Shown here: piece by piece, positions 1-7,782 of the stretch
Layout of the letters: the number at the start of each line of letters is the position of its first letter
Position numbering within the stretch: position 1 is the first letter of the stretch
DNA from: Burkholderiaceae bacterium
GTDB taxonomy: Bacteria; Pseudomonadota; Gammaproteobacteria; Burkholderiales; Burkholderiaceae_C
Direction: 5' to 3'
Assembly: GCA_913776825.1 (NCBI GenBank)
Contig: CAJYPV010000029.1
Coordinates: 1 to 39,604 of the forward strand
Length of the DNA stretch: 39,604 bases
Program-made: the position numbers and the translations under genes
The notes under the pieces: generated by a model
Database searches by the model: none
Told to the model about the DNA's origin: nothing
What the model saw: only the letters and a program-made list of their open reading frames with translations

Positions 1-35
1 ACGAGGAGCGGCCGCATCTGTCGCTCAAAATGCAA

Positions 36-64
36 ACGCCCGATGCGGTGCACCGGGCGCTTTT
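36..64. terminator. Bidirectional hairpin terminator
   Basis: CGCCCG (37-42) pairs with CGGGCG (54-59), with the self-complementary GGTGCACC inside. Four Ts follow on the plus strand and an A-rich run precedes it, so it can stop transcription from a gene left of the window and from the minus-strand gene that ends at 128. Confidence 0.65.
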
Positions 65-127
65 GGTTGGCTAACGCCGACTTTTACAACCGTCCGAGAG
101 TGTCAACGCAGTTCAGGACGGGTCACC

Positions 128-472
128 TCACGCGTGATGCGCGGGACTGCGTTTCTTGGCGACCTTGGCGGTCGAGCCGCCCGCTGCATGCGCGGGATGA
201 GCGCCGGACCGATTCGACTTCTTCGCTTGCTGCGCAGGCTTCTTTGCGCCGGACTTCTTGGCGGTGGACTTCTTCGCCGTGGACGACTTCTTCGTCGCCT
301 TGGCCGTCTTCTTCTTGGTGGCCTTCTTTCCAGCCACCGCCGGCGCGGGTTCCGATTGCGCCGCCGGGGCAGCGGTTTGCAAGCGCGCCTGGGCCGGCGC
401 CACCAGGGCGAAGGAGGCGCTCAGCAACACGCCCAACAGGGCCACGCGCTTGGCGGCGATCAACGATTTCAT
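128..472 (-). CDS. Secreted lysine/alanine-rich (histone H1-like) protein
   Basis: A 114-residue protein of unknown function. The ATG at 472 was chosen because it opens a signal peptide (MKSLIAAKRVALLGVLLSAS, then an Ala-rich cleavage region ending APAQA) and has a GAGG ribosome site upstream; the longer frame to 535 adds a segment without a good start. The mature part is low complexity: KK, AKK and SAKK repeats, then a His/Ala-rich tail. The composition resembles histone H1-like DNA-binding proteins, but the signal peptide predicts export, so a role in the envelope or in binding polyanions is as likely. A bidirectional terminator lies downstream and the gene is monocistronic. Confidence 0.75.
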   Translation of the reverse strand: MKSLIAAKRVALLGVLLSASFALVAPAQARLQTAAPAAQSEPAPAVAGKKATKKKTAKATKKSSTAKKSTAKKSGAKKPAQQAKKSNRSGAHPAHAAGGSTAKVAKKRSPAHHA

Positions 473-562
473 GGCGTACCTCGACAAGATGAGCGCCGCA
501 ACGGCGCCGGCAAAACCCGGTGTCGCAGCGAGCACCAGGGGGTAAGGGGAGTCTAAGCCCGC

Positions 563-594
563 AGGGGCTTGCGCAGGCGGCTGCGCAGCCCCCT
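563..594 (-). terminator. Strong hairpin between the oxygenase and the Lys-rich gene
   Basis: A stem of about 14 bp (563-576 against 581-594, nearly perfect) with the four-base loop gcgg. There is no T-run on either strand. It lies downstream of the oxygenase gene (stop at 645) and upstream of the next gene's start, so a terminator or mRNA-end role is inferred from position. Confidence 0.45.
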
Positions 595-644
595 GAGCCA
601 GGGAAGCGCCTCAGTGACTGACAAACCGCACACGGATCGCGCGG

Positions 645-1517
645 TCAGATGAACTCGCCTTCGCGCATCCACTTCGTCGCGACCCACTTTTCACCTTCCA
701 GCACCGGCGCGCCGCCGTGCAGCGTGAGGGTGCCCGGCTCGGGCCGGTCATAGCTGAAGAAGACCGCGTTGCCCTTCTGCGCCATCACATCCAGCTTGAC
801 GTCCGGGAAGACCGTCGCGCCGCCGCGGGTGGGCGTGTTCAGATACATGACCAGCGTCGCGACGCGTTGCCCGCCCCGCTCCAGAATGGCCTTGCTGCTG
901 GCGTGTCGCGGATCGAAATAGTCGTAATGCGGCTGGTACTCGGCGCCGACGCGGTAGCGCAGCACCTGCAGGCCTTCGCCATGGCGCAGCGGCCAGCGCA
1001 GCAAGGCGGCGATGCGGGCCTCGATGCGCTTGACCACCTCGTTTTCGCCGCGCTCGAAGAACATGCCTTCGCTGGTGCGTGCCGCGTTGACTTCGCTGCC
1101 TTCCTTCTGCGCCGCGACCGTCTCGGACCGCGCCAGACGCACCCGCGCGGCGGCGACCACCGCATCGCATTCCTCGTCCGTCAGCAGATTGGCAAACACC
1201 ACGACCCGTGGACGCTGCAAGGTCGTCACGACCTGCACCCGATGACCATCGGGCAGCAGCACGGACCGGCCGTCTCCGAGATCCGGCTCGGGCAGCGTGC
1301 CTTCGGCGATCACCGCTGGCGGCTCCTGCAAGGCGGGCAGCGCCACGCTGGCCGGCGGCATGTCCTCGCCCTGCTCTTCCAGCGCCTGACGCGCCAGCTC
1401 CGGCTGCCAGCCGCTGCTGAGCATCGCCTGATAGAGCGCCTCGCGGGTGACGCCATTGCGCAGTTGCGCCGTGATCCACTGGCGCAGTTCAGTCGTGAGG
1501 TGTTGAGAGCTGCTCAT
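645..1517 (-). CDS. 2-oxoglutarate/Fe(II)-dependent prolyl 4-hydroxylase-like oxygenase
   Basis: A 290-residue member of the P4Hc superfamily, which hydroxylates protein side chains using 2-oxoglutarate, O2 and Fe(II). The iron ligands are visible: His197 and Asp199 in QPHYDYF and a distal His267 in LTLHGG. Lys277, ten residues on, is the expected 2-oxoglutarate carboxylate anchor. Residues 1-50 form a small helical segment (ALYQAMLSSGWQPELARQAL) of a kind often seen N-terminal to bacterial members. No signal peptide, so it is probably cytoplasmic. Its start lies 15 bases after the yaaA stop, so the two are probably co-transcribed. The substrate cannot be told from sequence. Confidence 0.88.
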   Translation of the reverse strand: MSSSQHLTTELRQWITAQLRNGVTREALYQAMLSSGWQPELARQALEEQGEDMPPASVALPALQEPPAVIAEGTLPEPDLGDGRSVLLPDGHRVQVVTTLQRPRVVVFANLLTDEECDAVVAAARVRLARSETVAAQKEGSEVNAARTSEGMFFERGENEVVKRIEARIAALLRWPLRHGEGLQVLRYRVGAEYQPHYDYFDPRHASSKAILERGGQRVATLVMYLNTPTRGGATVFPDVKLDVMAQKGNAVFFSYDRPEPGTLTLHGGAPVLEGEKWVATKWMREGEFI

Positions 1518-1532
1518 GAAAGGCCCTTGATC

Positions 1533-2318
1533 TCAATCCGACACACGGCGGCGGAACACCAGCCGGTCGGTGTCGCTGGCGTCCGGCGCATAAGCGTAGC
1601 CGTCCACCTGGAAGTCCTGGAGCGCCGCCGGGGTCTGGACGCGGTGCTGGATCGCATAACGCGCCATCAGACCGCGGGCCCGCTTGGCGAAGAAGCTGAT
1701 GATCTTGTACCGACCGCCCTTCCAGTCCTCGAACTGGCATTCGATCACCCGCGGCTTGAGCGCGGGTCGGGCGGCCGCCTTGAAATATTCCTGAGACGCC
1801 AGATTGACGATCACCGGGGTCTGCAATGCGGCACTGCGCTCATTCAGGTGCTCGGCAATCGTGTCGCCCCAATAGGCGTAGAGATTCCGGCCTTTCGGGT
1901 TGGCCAGCGCGGTGCCCATCTCCAGCCGATAAGGCTGCAGCCGATCGAGCGGCCGCAACACGCCATACAACCCCGACAGGATGGCCAGATGCTGCTGGGC
2001 CCAGTCCAGGTCGTCGAGGCTCAGGCTGCTGGCCTGCAGACCGTCGTAGACATCCCCATTGAAGGCCAGCACGGCCGGTTTGCTGTTGAGCTCGGTGAAG
2101 CGGGTCGACCAGGCGTGATAGCGCGTCAGGTTCAGCGACGCCAGCGTGTCCGAGATGTCCATCATCTGGCTGATGTCGGCCTGGCTGCGGGTCTTGAGGA
2201 GGTCGATCAGCTCGGCTGCCTGCGACACGAAGGACGGCCGCGCCGCGCGAGCCGCCACGTCGGGTGGCGTCGGCGTTTCGTAGTCCAGCGACTTGGCGGG
2301 AGAAATCACGTACAGCAT
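1533..2318 (-). CDS. yaaA: Peroxide stress protein YaaA (DUF328/UPF0246)
   Basis: A 261-residue full-length YaaA. The family starts with MLYVISPAKSLDYE, exactly what follows the ATG at 2318; the open frame to 2399 adds unrelated residues. Also visible are FNGDVYDGL, LSGLYGVLRPLD, PYRLEMG and the C-terminal ISFFAKRARGLMARY block. In E. coli YaaA is an OxyR-controlled cytoplasmic protein that lowers free iron during H2O2 stress and binds DNA. The downstream Fe(II) oxygenase makes a link to iron or oxidative stress plausible, but that is inference. Confidence 0.93.
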   Translation of the reverse strand: MLYVISPAKSLDYETPTPPDVAARAARPSFVSQAAELIDLLKTRSQADISQMMDISDTLASLNLTRYHAWSTRFTELNSKPAVLAFNGDVYDGLQASSLSLDDLDWAQQHLAILSGLYGVLRPLDRLQPYRLEMGTALANPKGRNLYAYWGDTIAEHLNERSAALQTPVIVNLASQEYFKAAARPALKPRVIECQFEDWKGGRYKIISFFAKRARGLMARYAIQHRVQTPAALQDFQVDGYAYAPDASDTDRLVFRRRVSD

Positions 2319-2414
2319 GGCGATGATTGTCGCCGAGCCACCTGGAACAGATGTCAACACCTGTCCCCCAGCCGCCCTGGCAGACACACTTGGCGACACA
2401 AAGTCGGAATGGGA

Positions 2415-2437
2415 ACGGCGCCCACTCGGGGCGCCGT
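2415..2437 (-). terminator. Hairpin downstream of tolC
   Basis: ACGGCGCCC (2415-2423) pairs with GGGCGCCGT (2429-2437) around a five-base loop (actcg). A weak T-containing tract follows in the minus direction. It sits just after the TolC stop codon at 2531. Confidence 0.55.
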
Positions 2438-2530
2438 GACGATGAAAGGACGAGCGGGCCGTCCATCTCCAAAAAGAACGAGGCGCGACATCACCTGGCC
2501 GCGCTCACGCGGCCGATGCGCGCCATCGCG

Positions 2531-3877
2531 TCAAGGTGCCAGCAAGGCGTTCACTGCGGTGACGTCTTCCGGCCGCAGCTGGCCCGAGGCCTGACGCAGC
2601 TTGAGCCCATTGACCAGCACGTCATAACGCGCCTTGGCCAGATCGCGCTGCGTGGTGTAGAGCTGGGTCTGCGCATTCAGCACATCCAGGTTGACCCGCA
2701 CGCCGACCTTGTAGCCCAGCTGCGTGGCCTCCAGCGCCAGCTTGGTCGAGGCTTCCGCGGCCTCGTAGGCCTTGACCTGCGCCTGCAGCGACTGCACGCC
2801 GAAGAAGGCCCGCTTGGTGCCCTCCTCCACGCTGCGCCGCGCGAATTCCAGGTCGTTGCGGGACTTCTCTTCCAGCGACACGGTTTCCTTGATGCGATTC
2901 GTGATCGCGCCGCCGCTGTAGATCGGCATGTTCAGCGCCACCGCCACGCTGGCGCTCGGCGTGTTGCCGGTGAAGGTCACGCCGGTCCCGGTCTGGCGCT
3001 GCACGCCCAGGTTGCCGGTCAGGTCGACCGTCGGCAGACGGGCGGACTTGGCCTTGTCGATTTCCAGCCGCGCCACATCCAGGCCCAGACGCGCCTTGCG
3101 GATGATCGGGTGATTGCCCTCGCCCTGGCTGACCCAGGTATCGACCGACGACGGCACCACCGGCGGCAGCGCCACCGGCGCGGCCAGCGGCTTGGGCTGC
3201 ACGCCCACGCGGCCGACCAGTTGATCCAGCGTCACGCCCTTGACCCGCAGGTCGTTGTCCGCAGCGAGTTCCTGGGCCGTGGCCAGGTCATAGCGGGCCT
3301 GGGCTTCGCGGGTGTCGGTGATGGTCGCGGTGCCGACCTCGAAATTGCGCTTGGCCGAGGCCAGCTGCTCCGCGATCGCGGCCTTGTTGGCGCGTGAGGT
3401 GCCCAGCGCATCCTGTGCCGCCAGCACATCGAAATAGGCTTGCGCCACGCGGACGATCAGGTCCTGCTCGGCCGTCTCCAGATCCGACTGCGCGACCTCG
3501 ACATCCAGACGCGCCTGCTCGATCGTCACGCTGTTGCTGCGGTTGAAGACGGTGTACTTGGCATTCAGGCCGACATTGCTCACCGTGTTGCCGAAGCGGT
3601 CGCGCGGCAGGTTGCCGGGCGGGTCGGTCTCGGTGCGGGTGGCGCTGGCGCCCACGCCCAGCGTCGGCTTGTCCAGCGCTGCGGCGCGTCCGTAACGGTA
3701 TTGGGCCGAGTCGGCCAGCGCGCGGGCGGCGAGGTAGGTGGCGTCATAGGCGCGGGCCGCGTCATACAGCGCTTGCAGGCTCTGGGCCTGGGCGGCGCCG
3801 GCCAGGCCCAAGGCGGCCACCAGCAGCGTGAACCGCGGCAGGCGGAAGGACGGAGACGGACGGCGATCAGCGGCCAT
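2531..3877 (-). CDS. tolC: TolC-family outer membrane efflux protein
   Basis: 448 residues, a usual length for TolC. The N-terminus is basic then hydrophobic and ends GAAQAQS, a typical signal peptide. The body has the two-fold OEP repeat: YLAARALADSAQYRYGRAAA, later ETAEQDLIVRVAQAYFDVL, and in the second half DVARLEIDKAKSARLPTVDL with a closing YKVGVRVNLDVLNAQTQLY. These form the outer-membrane barrel and periplasmic tunnel used by type I secretion and RND or MFS pumps. It is the last gene of the run TetR - PIMT-like - rhodanese - TolC, and an AGAGGAA ribosome site precedes the ATG. No inner-membrane pump is adjacent, so it probably serves several. The paralogue within the family is not certain. 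Confidence 0.9.
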   Translation of the reverse strand: MAADRRPSPSFRLPRFTLLVAALGLAGAAQAQSLQALYDAARAYDATYLAARALADSAQYRYGRAAALDKPTLGVGASATRTETDPPGNLPRDRFGNTVSNVGLNAKYTVFNRSNSVTIEQARLDVEVAQSDLETAEQDLIVRVAQAYFDVLAAQDALGTSRANKAAIAEQLASAKRNFEVGTATITDTREAQARYDLATAQELAADNDLRVKGVTLDQLVGRVGVQPKPLAAPVALPPVVPSSVDTWVSQGEGNHPIIRKARLGLDVARLEIDKAKSARLPTVDLTGNLGVQRQTGTGVTFTGNTPSASVAVALNMPIYSGGAITNRIKETVSLEEKSRNDLEFARRSVEEGTKRAFFGVQSLQAQVKAYEAAEASTKLALEATQLGYKVGVRVNLDVLNAQTQLYTTQRDLAKARYDVLVNGLKLRQASGQLRPEDVTAVNALLAP

Positions 3878-3922
3878 GAGGCTTCCTCTTATCTGTTTAA
3901 TGGACTTGCGCGGACAGTGGCA

Positions 3923-4252
3923 TCAGTAGCGCGGCACCGTCGGGTCGATTTCCCGCGACCAGGCATCAATGCCGCCGGCGAGGTTATAGACGACATCGAA
4001 GCCCTGTCGCGAAAGAAATGCGACGACCTGCAGACTTCGCATGCCGTGATGGCAATAAACCGCGACAGGCTGCTCGGGCTCCAATTCCTGGAGACGTGCC
4101 GGCACCTCCCCCATCGGCACATGCATCCAGGCAAGACCCGGAACCTCGATGCGGGCGAGCGCGACCTCCCACGGTTCGCGCACATCCAGCAGCAGCGCCG
4201 TCGGCTGCTGCCCGGCCAAGGCCGTCAGGTCCCGGACACTCAGTTCGCGCAC
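3923..4252 (-). CDS. Single-domain rhodanese-like sulfurtransferase
   Basis: A 109-residue single rhodanese domain. LLDVREPWEV (about 21-30) is the CH2A-type motif and the active-site loop is CHHGMRS, with the catalytic Cys at 67 able to carry a persulfide. No signal peptide, so it is cytoplasmic. It sits 8 bases after the PIMT-like gene and 45 bases before tolC on the same strand, so it is very likely in one transcript. The physiological sulfur donor and acceptor are unknown. Confidence 0.88.
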   Translation of the reverse strand: MRELSVRDLTALAGQQPTALLLDVREPWEVALARIEVPGLAWMHVPMGEVPARLQELEPEQPVAVYCHHGMRSLQVVAFLSRQGFDVVYNLAGGIDAWSREIDPTVPRY

Positions 4253-4260
4253 GGCCGCGA

Positions 4261-4914
4261 TCAGAAGTGGAACTTCGGCGCCGGCGCGAAGCCCGCCAGG
4301 CGCTGGACGACCGTCTCGAACAGGTCCTCGCGCTGGAATTCGCGTTCGCCGGTGCGGCGGAAGATGCGCGCTTCCATGGCCGGCTCATCGCCGACGATGG
4401 CGCCCAGACGACCGCCCACCTTCACCTGGTCGAGCAGCGCCTGTGGCACCTCGGCCACCGAGCCGGACAGCAGCACCACATCGAACGGTGCTTCGGCGGG
4501 CAGGCCCGCCACGCCGTCGCCGTCCACCACCGTCACATTCAACACGCCGGCGCGACGCAGCGCCTCGCGCGCCTGCGCCGCGAGTTGCGGATCCGGCTCG
4601 ATGGTGAAGACCTGCTGCGCCTTGTGGCCCAGCAACGCGGCCATGTAGCCGCTGCCGGTGCCGATCTCCAGCACCTTCTCATGGCGCTGCACCTGCAGCT
4701 CCTGCATCCACCGGGCCTCCACCCGCGGCGGCACGGTGCGGCGACCGGCGGTCAGCGGCAGTTCGACGTCGGTGAACGCCATGTTGCGGTAGGCCGCCGG
4801 CACGAAATCCTCGCGCTTGACCACCGCCAGCAGGGCCAGCACCGAGGTGTCCAGCACATCCCAGGGGCGGATCTGCTGTTCGATCATGTTGAAGCGAGCT
4901 TGTTCGAAATTCAT
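4261..4914 (-). CDS. PIMT-family SAM-dependent methyltransferase lacking the usual active-site motif
   Basis: 217 residues. The ATG at 4914 (MNFEQARFNMIEQQIRPW) is the family start; the longer frame to 4977 adds an unrelated segment. The SAM-binding glycine motif VLEIGTGSGYMAALLG is at about 81-96. In true protein-L-isoaspartate O-methyltransferases a GQTISQP motif precedes it; here the matching stretch reads AGRRTVPP, so the Gln and catalytic Ser are absent. The gene is therefore homologous to pcm but may not repair isoaspartate. It is coupled to the rhodanese and TolC genes. Confidence 0.85.
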   Translation of the reverse strand: MNFEQARFNMIEQQIRPWDVLDTSVLALLAVVKREDFVPAAYRNMAFTDVELPLTAGRRTVPPRVEARWMQELQVQRHEKVLEIGTGSGYMAALLGHKAQQVFTIEPDPQLAAQAREALRRAGVLNVTVVDGDGVAGLPAEAPFDVVLLSGSVAEVPQALLDQVKVGGRLGAIVGDEPAMEARIFRRTGEREFQREDLFETVVQRLAGFAPAPKFHF

Positions 4915-5025
4915 GTTCAATCCTCTGGCGGCCCCATGGCGCACCGATGCGGGCGACATTCTAGGGAAGTTCTGCATGAGTCCCGCGAGCCAAGGTGACC
5001 CTGATTCGGGATCGACCTTGAGGCG

Positions 5026-5730
5026 TCATGCAGCGCTTCCCTTGGCGGATGGTGACTCGTTGAAGGTGCTGCCGCGCACACCGCGCGGTCGGGCGAGCAG
5101 GCCCTCGAACATCAGTTCCAGTTGCAGTTCCAGCACCTGGCCGGGGTCAGGTTTGGGCGCGAGGTTCAACCCACACGCCCCGAGCGAATGCTGATGCAGC
5201 ACCAGGTGCAGCACCGGGCCGATCAGCACCATCACCGCGGTGTCCGGGTCCACGGCGCGGAACTCTCCGCTGGCCACACCGCGCCGGACGACCTCGGCCA
5301 GCAGCGCACAACTGGGGACGATGACCTCTTCCTCATAAAAGGCGGCGAGCTCCGGGAAGTTGCGGGCTTCGCTGAGCATGATCTTGTGGATGCCGCCGGC
5401 AGGCGTCAGGCCCATGCGCTCCCACCATTCCCGCAGCATCCAGGCGACCAGATCAGCCATCGAGCCCTGATGCTTGCCCAGCTCCTCCACGCCCTCGGCG
5501 ATCTTGGTGCCGATGGACTCGCGCACCACCGCCTTGAACAACTCTTCCTTGGATGGGTAATAGAGATAGAGCGTGCCCTTGGAGACCCCCGCGCGAGCGG
5601 CGACCTCCTCCGATCGGGTGGCGGCGAAGCCTTTTTCCACGAACAAGGCCAGCGCCGCGTCCAGCAATTCCTGCGGGCGGGCTTCCTTGCGACGTTGTCG
5701 CACCGGAGCTGGAGTGGGGGCGCGGGGCAT
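5026..5730 (-). CDS. TetR/AcrR-family transcriptional regulator
   Basis: 234 residues from the ATG at 5730. The N-terminal HTH is clear (about 20-65): LDAALALFVEKGFAATRSEEVAARAGVSKGTLYLYYPSKEELF. The C-terminal ligand-binding half is helical. A longer frame to 5898 runs through the operator and is not used. A perfect 22-bp inverted repeat (5741-5762) lies 11 bases upstream of the ATG, so the protein very probably represses itself. The next genes on the same strand (PIMT-like, rhodanese, tolC) follow after 111 bases and could share its transcript. The inducer is unknown. Confidence 0.9.
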   Translation of the reverse strand: MPRAPTPAPVRQRRKEARPQELLDAALALFVEKGFAATRSEEVAARAGVSKGTLYLYYPSKEELFKAVVRESIGTKIAEGVEELGKHQGSMADLVAWMLREWWERMGLTPAGGIHKIMLSEARNFPELAAFYEEEVIVPSCALLAEVVRRGVASGEFRAVDPDTAVMVLIGPVLHLVLHQHSLGACGLNLAPKPDPGQVLELQLELMFEGLLARPRGVRGSTFNESPSAKGSAA

Positions 5731-5740
5731 GAGCGGGCTC

Positions 5741-5762
5741 GTACTGACTAACCGGTCAGTAC
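5741..5762. promoter_or_regulatory. Perfect inverted repeat, probable TetR operator
   Basis: GTACTGAC at 5741-5748 and GTCAGTAC at 5755-5762 are exact inverted copies separated by six bases (taaccg). The size and position, just upstream of the TetR start codon, are those of an autoregulatory TetR-family operator. Seen directly; the binding partner is inferred. Confidence 0.8.
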
Positions 5763-5899
5763 TGTAGCCCGCGCGCTGTCGAGCGGCAAGCGAGCCGACC
5801 GGCGGATCGGCGACCCATTCGCATCTGGTCACAACTGCGCGCCCGAGCGGTGCTGGGATGCGCACGGCCCCCTCGCCCAGGGTGCTGCACCGCACCAAA

Positions 5900-5915
5900 C
5901 GTGACGCAGGTCACG
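5900..5915. promoter_or_regulatory. CRP-like palindrome upstream of uppP
   Basis: CGTGAC and GTCACG are exact inverted arms around gcag, giving GTGA-N6-TCAC, the core of a CRP/Vfr-type site. A possible -10 (TATCAT, 5918-5923) follows immediately. It is 61 bases before the uppP start. Regulator identity is inference. Confidence 0.4.
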
Positions 5916-5976
5916 GCTATCATCCGCCCCGGTTGCCTCCGGACCCGAGCGAGGCGCCGCTCATGGAGCCGATGTT

Positions 5977-6804
5977 TTGGATACTGTGCTGTTGATCAAG
6001 GCCGCGATCATGGGGATCGTGGAAGGCCTGACCGAATTCCTGCCGATCTCGTCGACGGGCCATCTCATCCTGACCGGCGCGCTGCTGGGCGGCTTCGACG
6101 ATGCCCGCGGCAAGGTCTTCGACATCGCGATCCAGACCGGCGCCATCCTCGCCGTCATCATCGTGTACTGGCAGCGCCTGCGCGACACCGCCGCAGGACT
6201 CGGCTCGGATGTGCGCGCCCGTCGGTTCGTGCTGAATGTGCTGATCGGCTTCCTGCCGGCCGTGGTGCTGGGCCTGCTGTTCGGCAAGGTCATCAAGGAA
6301 CACCTGTTCACCCCGATCGTGGTGGCCAGCACCTTCATCATCGGCGGCGTGATCATCCTGTGGGCCGAGCGCCGCCCGCAGAGCGCGGTCCGCATCCAGG
6401 ATGTGGACCAGATGCAGCCGCTGGACGCGCTGAAGGTCGGCCTGGTGCAGTGCATCGCGATGATCCCCGGCACCAGCCGCTCCGGCGCGACCATCATCGG
6501 CGGCATGCTGCTCGGGCTGTCGCGCAAGGCCGCGACGGACTTCAGCTTCTTCCTCGCCATCCCCACCCTGATCGGCGCTGGCCTGTACAGCCTCTACAAG
6601 GAGCGCTCGGTGCTCTCGACCGGCGACATTCCGCTGTTCGCCGTCGGCCTGTTCTTCTCGTTCGTCAGCGCCTGGATCTGCGTGCGCTGGCTGCTGCGCT
6701 ACATCGCCAGCCACAGCTTCGTGCCGTTCGCCTGGTATCGCATCGCCTTCGGCATCGTGGTGCTGGTGACGGCCTTCACCGGCGTGGTGACCTGGGCGGA
6801 GTGA
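5977..6804 (+). CDS. uppP: Undecaprenyl-diphosphatase UppP (BacA)
   Basis: 275 residues. Recycles the lipid carrier for peptidoglycan and O-antigen by removing one phosphate from undecaprenyl pyrophosphate at the periplasmic face. Motif 1 is GIVEGLTEFLPISSTGHL (about residues 13-30) with the catalytic Glu pair; motif 2 is IPGTSRSGATI (about 165-175). Several hydrophobic helices span the length. The start is a TTG: MDTVLLIKA fits the family, a GGAG ribosome site lies 8 bases upstream, and the nearby ATGs are in another frame. GTG at 5986 is the only alternative. Confidence 0.94.
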   Translation: MDTVLLIKAAIMGIVEGLTEFLPISSTGHLILTGALLGGFDDARGKVFDIAIQTGAILAVIIVYWQRLRDTAAGLGSDVRARRFVLNVLIGFLPAVVLGLLFGKVIKEHLFTPIVVASTFIIGGVIILWAERRPQSAVRIQDVDQMQPLDALKVGLVQCIAMIPGTSRSGATIIGGMLLGLSRKAATDFSFFLAIPTLIGAGLYSLYKERSVLSTGDIPLFAVGLFFSFVSAWICVRWLLRYIASHSFVPFAWYRIAFGIVVLVTAFTGVVTWAE

Positions 6805-6944
6805 CCGACGCCGCCACGGCGGGACGCCGTGGCGATTCATTCGGGCGAGCGCGTCGGTTCAGCGGCGCCGGCCCGGGTGACCCTCGGGAGGAGACTTTCG
6901 CCGCCGGTCTCACCCTGACGTGAACGCGGAACCGGGCGTGCGCC

Positions 6945-6950
6945 TAAAAT
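6945..6950 (+). promoter_or_regulatory. Probable -10 box of map
   Basis: TAAAAT is a near-consensus -10 hexamer whose last base is only nine bases before the map start codon at 6960. No ribosome binding site lies between, which suggests a leaderless or very short-leader mRNA. The -35 region is weak. Confidence 0.5.
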
Positions 6951-6959
6951 GCCGCCCTT

Positions 6960-7778
6960 ATGACGATCACGATCAAGACCGGCGCCGACATCGACGCCAT
7001 GCGCATCGCCGGACGCCTGGCGTCCGAGGTGCTGGACATGCTGACCCCCCACGTCAAGCCGGGCGTCACCACCGAACACCTCGACAAGCTGGCGCACGAC
7101 TACATCGTGAATGTGCAGCAGGCCATTCCGGCCCCGCTGAACTACCAGCCGCCGGGCTACACGCCCTACCCCAAGTCGATCTGCACCTCGATCAACCATC
7201 AGGTGTGCCACGGCATCCCGAATGACCGTCCGCTGAAGAACGGCGACATCGTCAACATCGACGTCACCGTCATCAAGGACGGCTGGCACGGCGACACCAG
7301 CCGGATGTTCGTCGTCGGCGAGGCCGGCATCGCTGCCAAGCGGCTGTGCAGCTTCACCTATGACGCCATGTGGAAGGGCATCCAGAAGGTCAAGCCGGGC
7401 GCGCGTCTGGGCGACATCGGCCATGCGATCCAGACCTTCGCGGAGAACGCCGGCTTCAGCGTCGTGCGCGAGTTCTGCGGACACGGCATCGGCCAGAAAT
7501 TCCATGAAGAGCCGCAGGTGCTGCATTACGGCCGCCCCGGCACGCTGGAGGAACTGGTCCCCGGCATGGTCTTCACCATCGAGCCGATGATCAACGCCGG
7601 CCGCCGCGAGATCCGCGAAATGGGCGACGGCTGGACCATCACCACCAAGGACCGCTCGTTGTCGGCGCAGTGGGAACACACGGTGCTGGTCACCGAGACC
7701 GGCTATGAGATCCTGACCCAGTCGGCCGGCACGCCCGCACCGCCGGCCTTCATCCTGCCCCAGACCGTCCAGGCCTGA
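6960..7778 (+). CDS. map: Methionine aminopeptidase, type I
   Basis: 272 residues. Removes the initiator Met from nascent proteins. The pita-bread fold ligands are all visible: Asp in NIDVTVIKDGWHGDTSRMF, His in EFCGHGIGQKFHEEP, Glu in FTIEPMI and Glu in SAQWEHTVLV. It lacks the N-terminal zinc extension, so it is type Ia. The start is at MTITIKTGADIDAMR. glnD begins four bases after its stop, so the two genes form an operon, an arrangement common in betaproteobacteria. Confidence 0.96.
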   Translation: MTITIKTGADIDAMRIAGRLASEVLDMLTPHVKPGVTTEHLDKLAHDYIVNVQQAIPAPLNYQPPGYTPYPKSICTSINHQVCHGIPNDRPLKNGDIVNIDVTVIKDGWHGDTSRMFVVGEAGIAAKRLCSFTYDAMWKGIQKVKPGARLGDIGHAIQTFAENAGFSVVREFCGHGIGQKFHEEPQVLHYGRPGTLEELVPGMVFTIEPMINAGRREIREMGDGWTITTKDRSLSAQWEHTVLVTETGYEILTQSAGTPAPPAFILPQTVQA

Positions 7779-7782
7779 GCCC

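Noticed and set aside
717..2594. A 625-codon plus-strand frame opposite the oxygenase and yaaA
   Set aside because: It spans two clear genes on the other strand and has no family signal.
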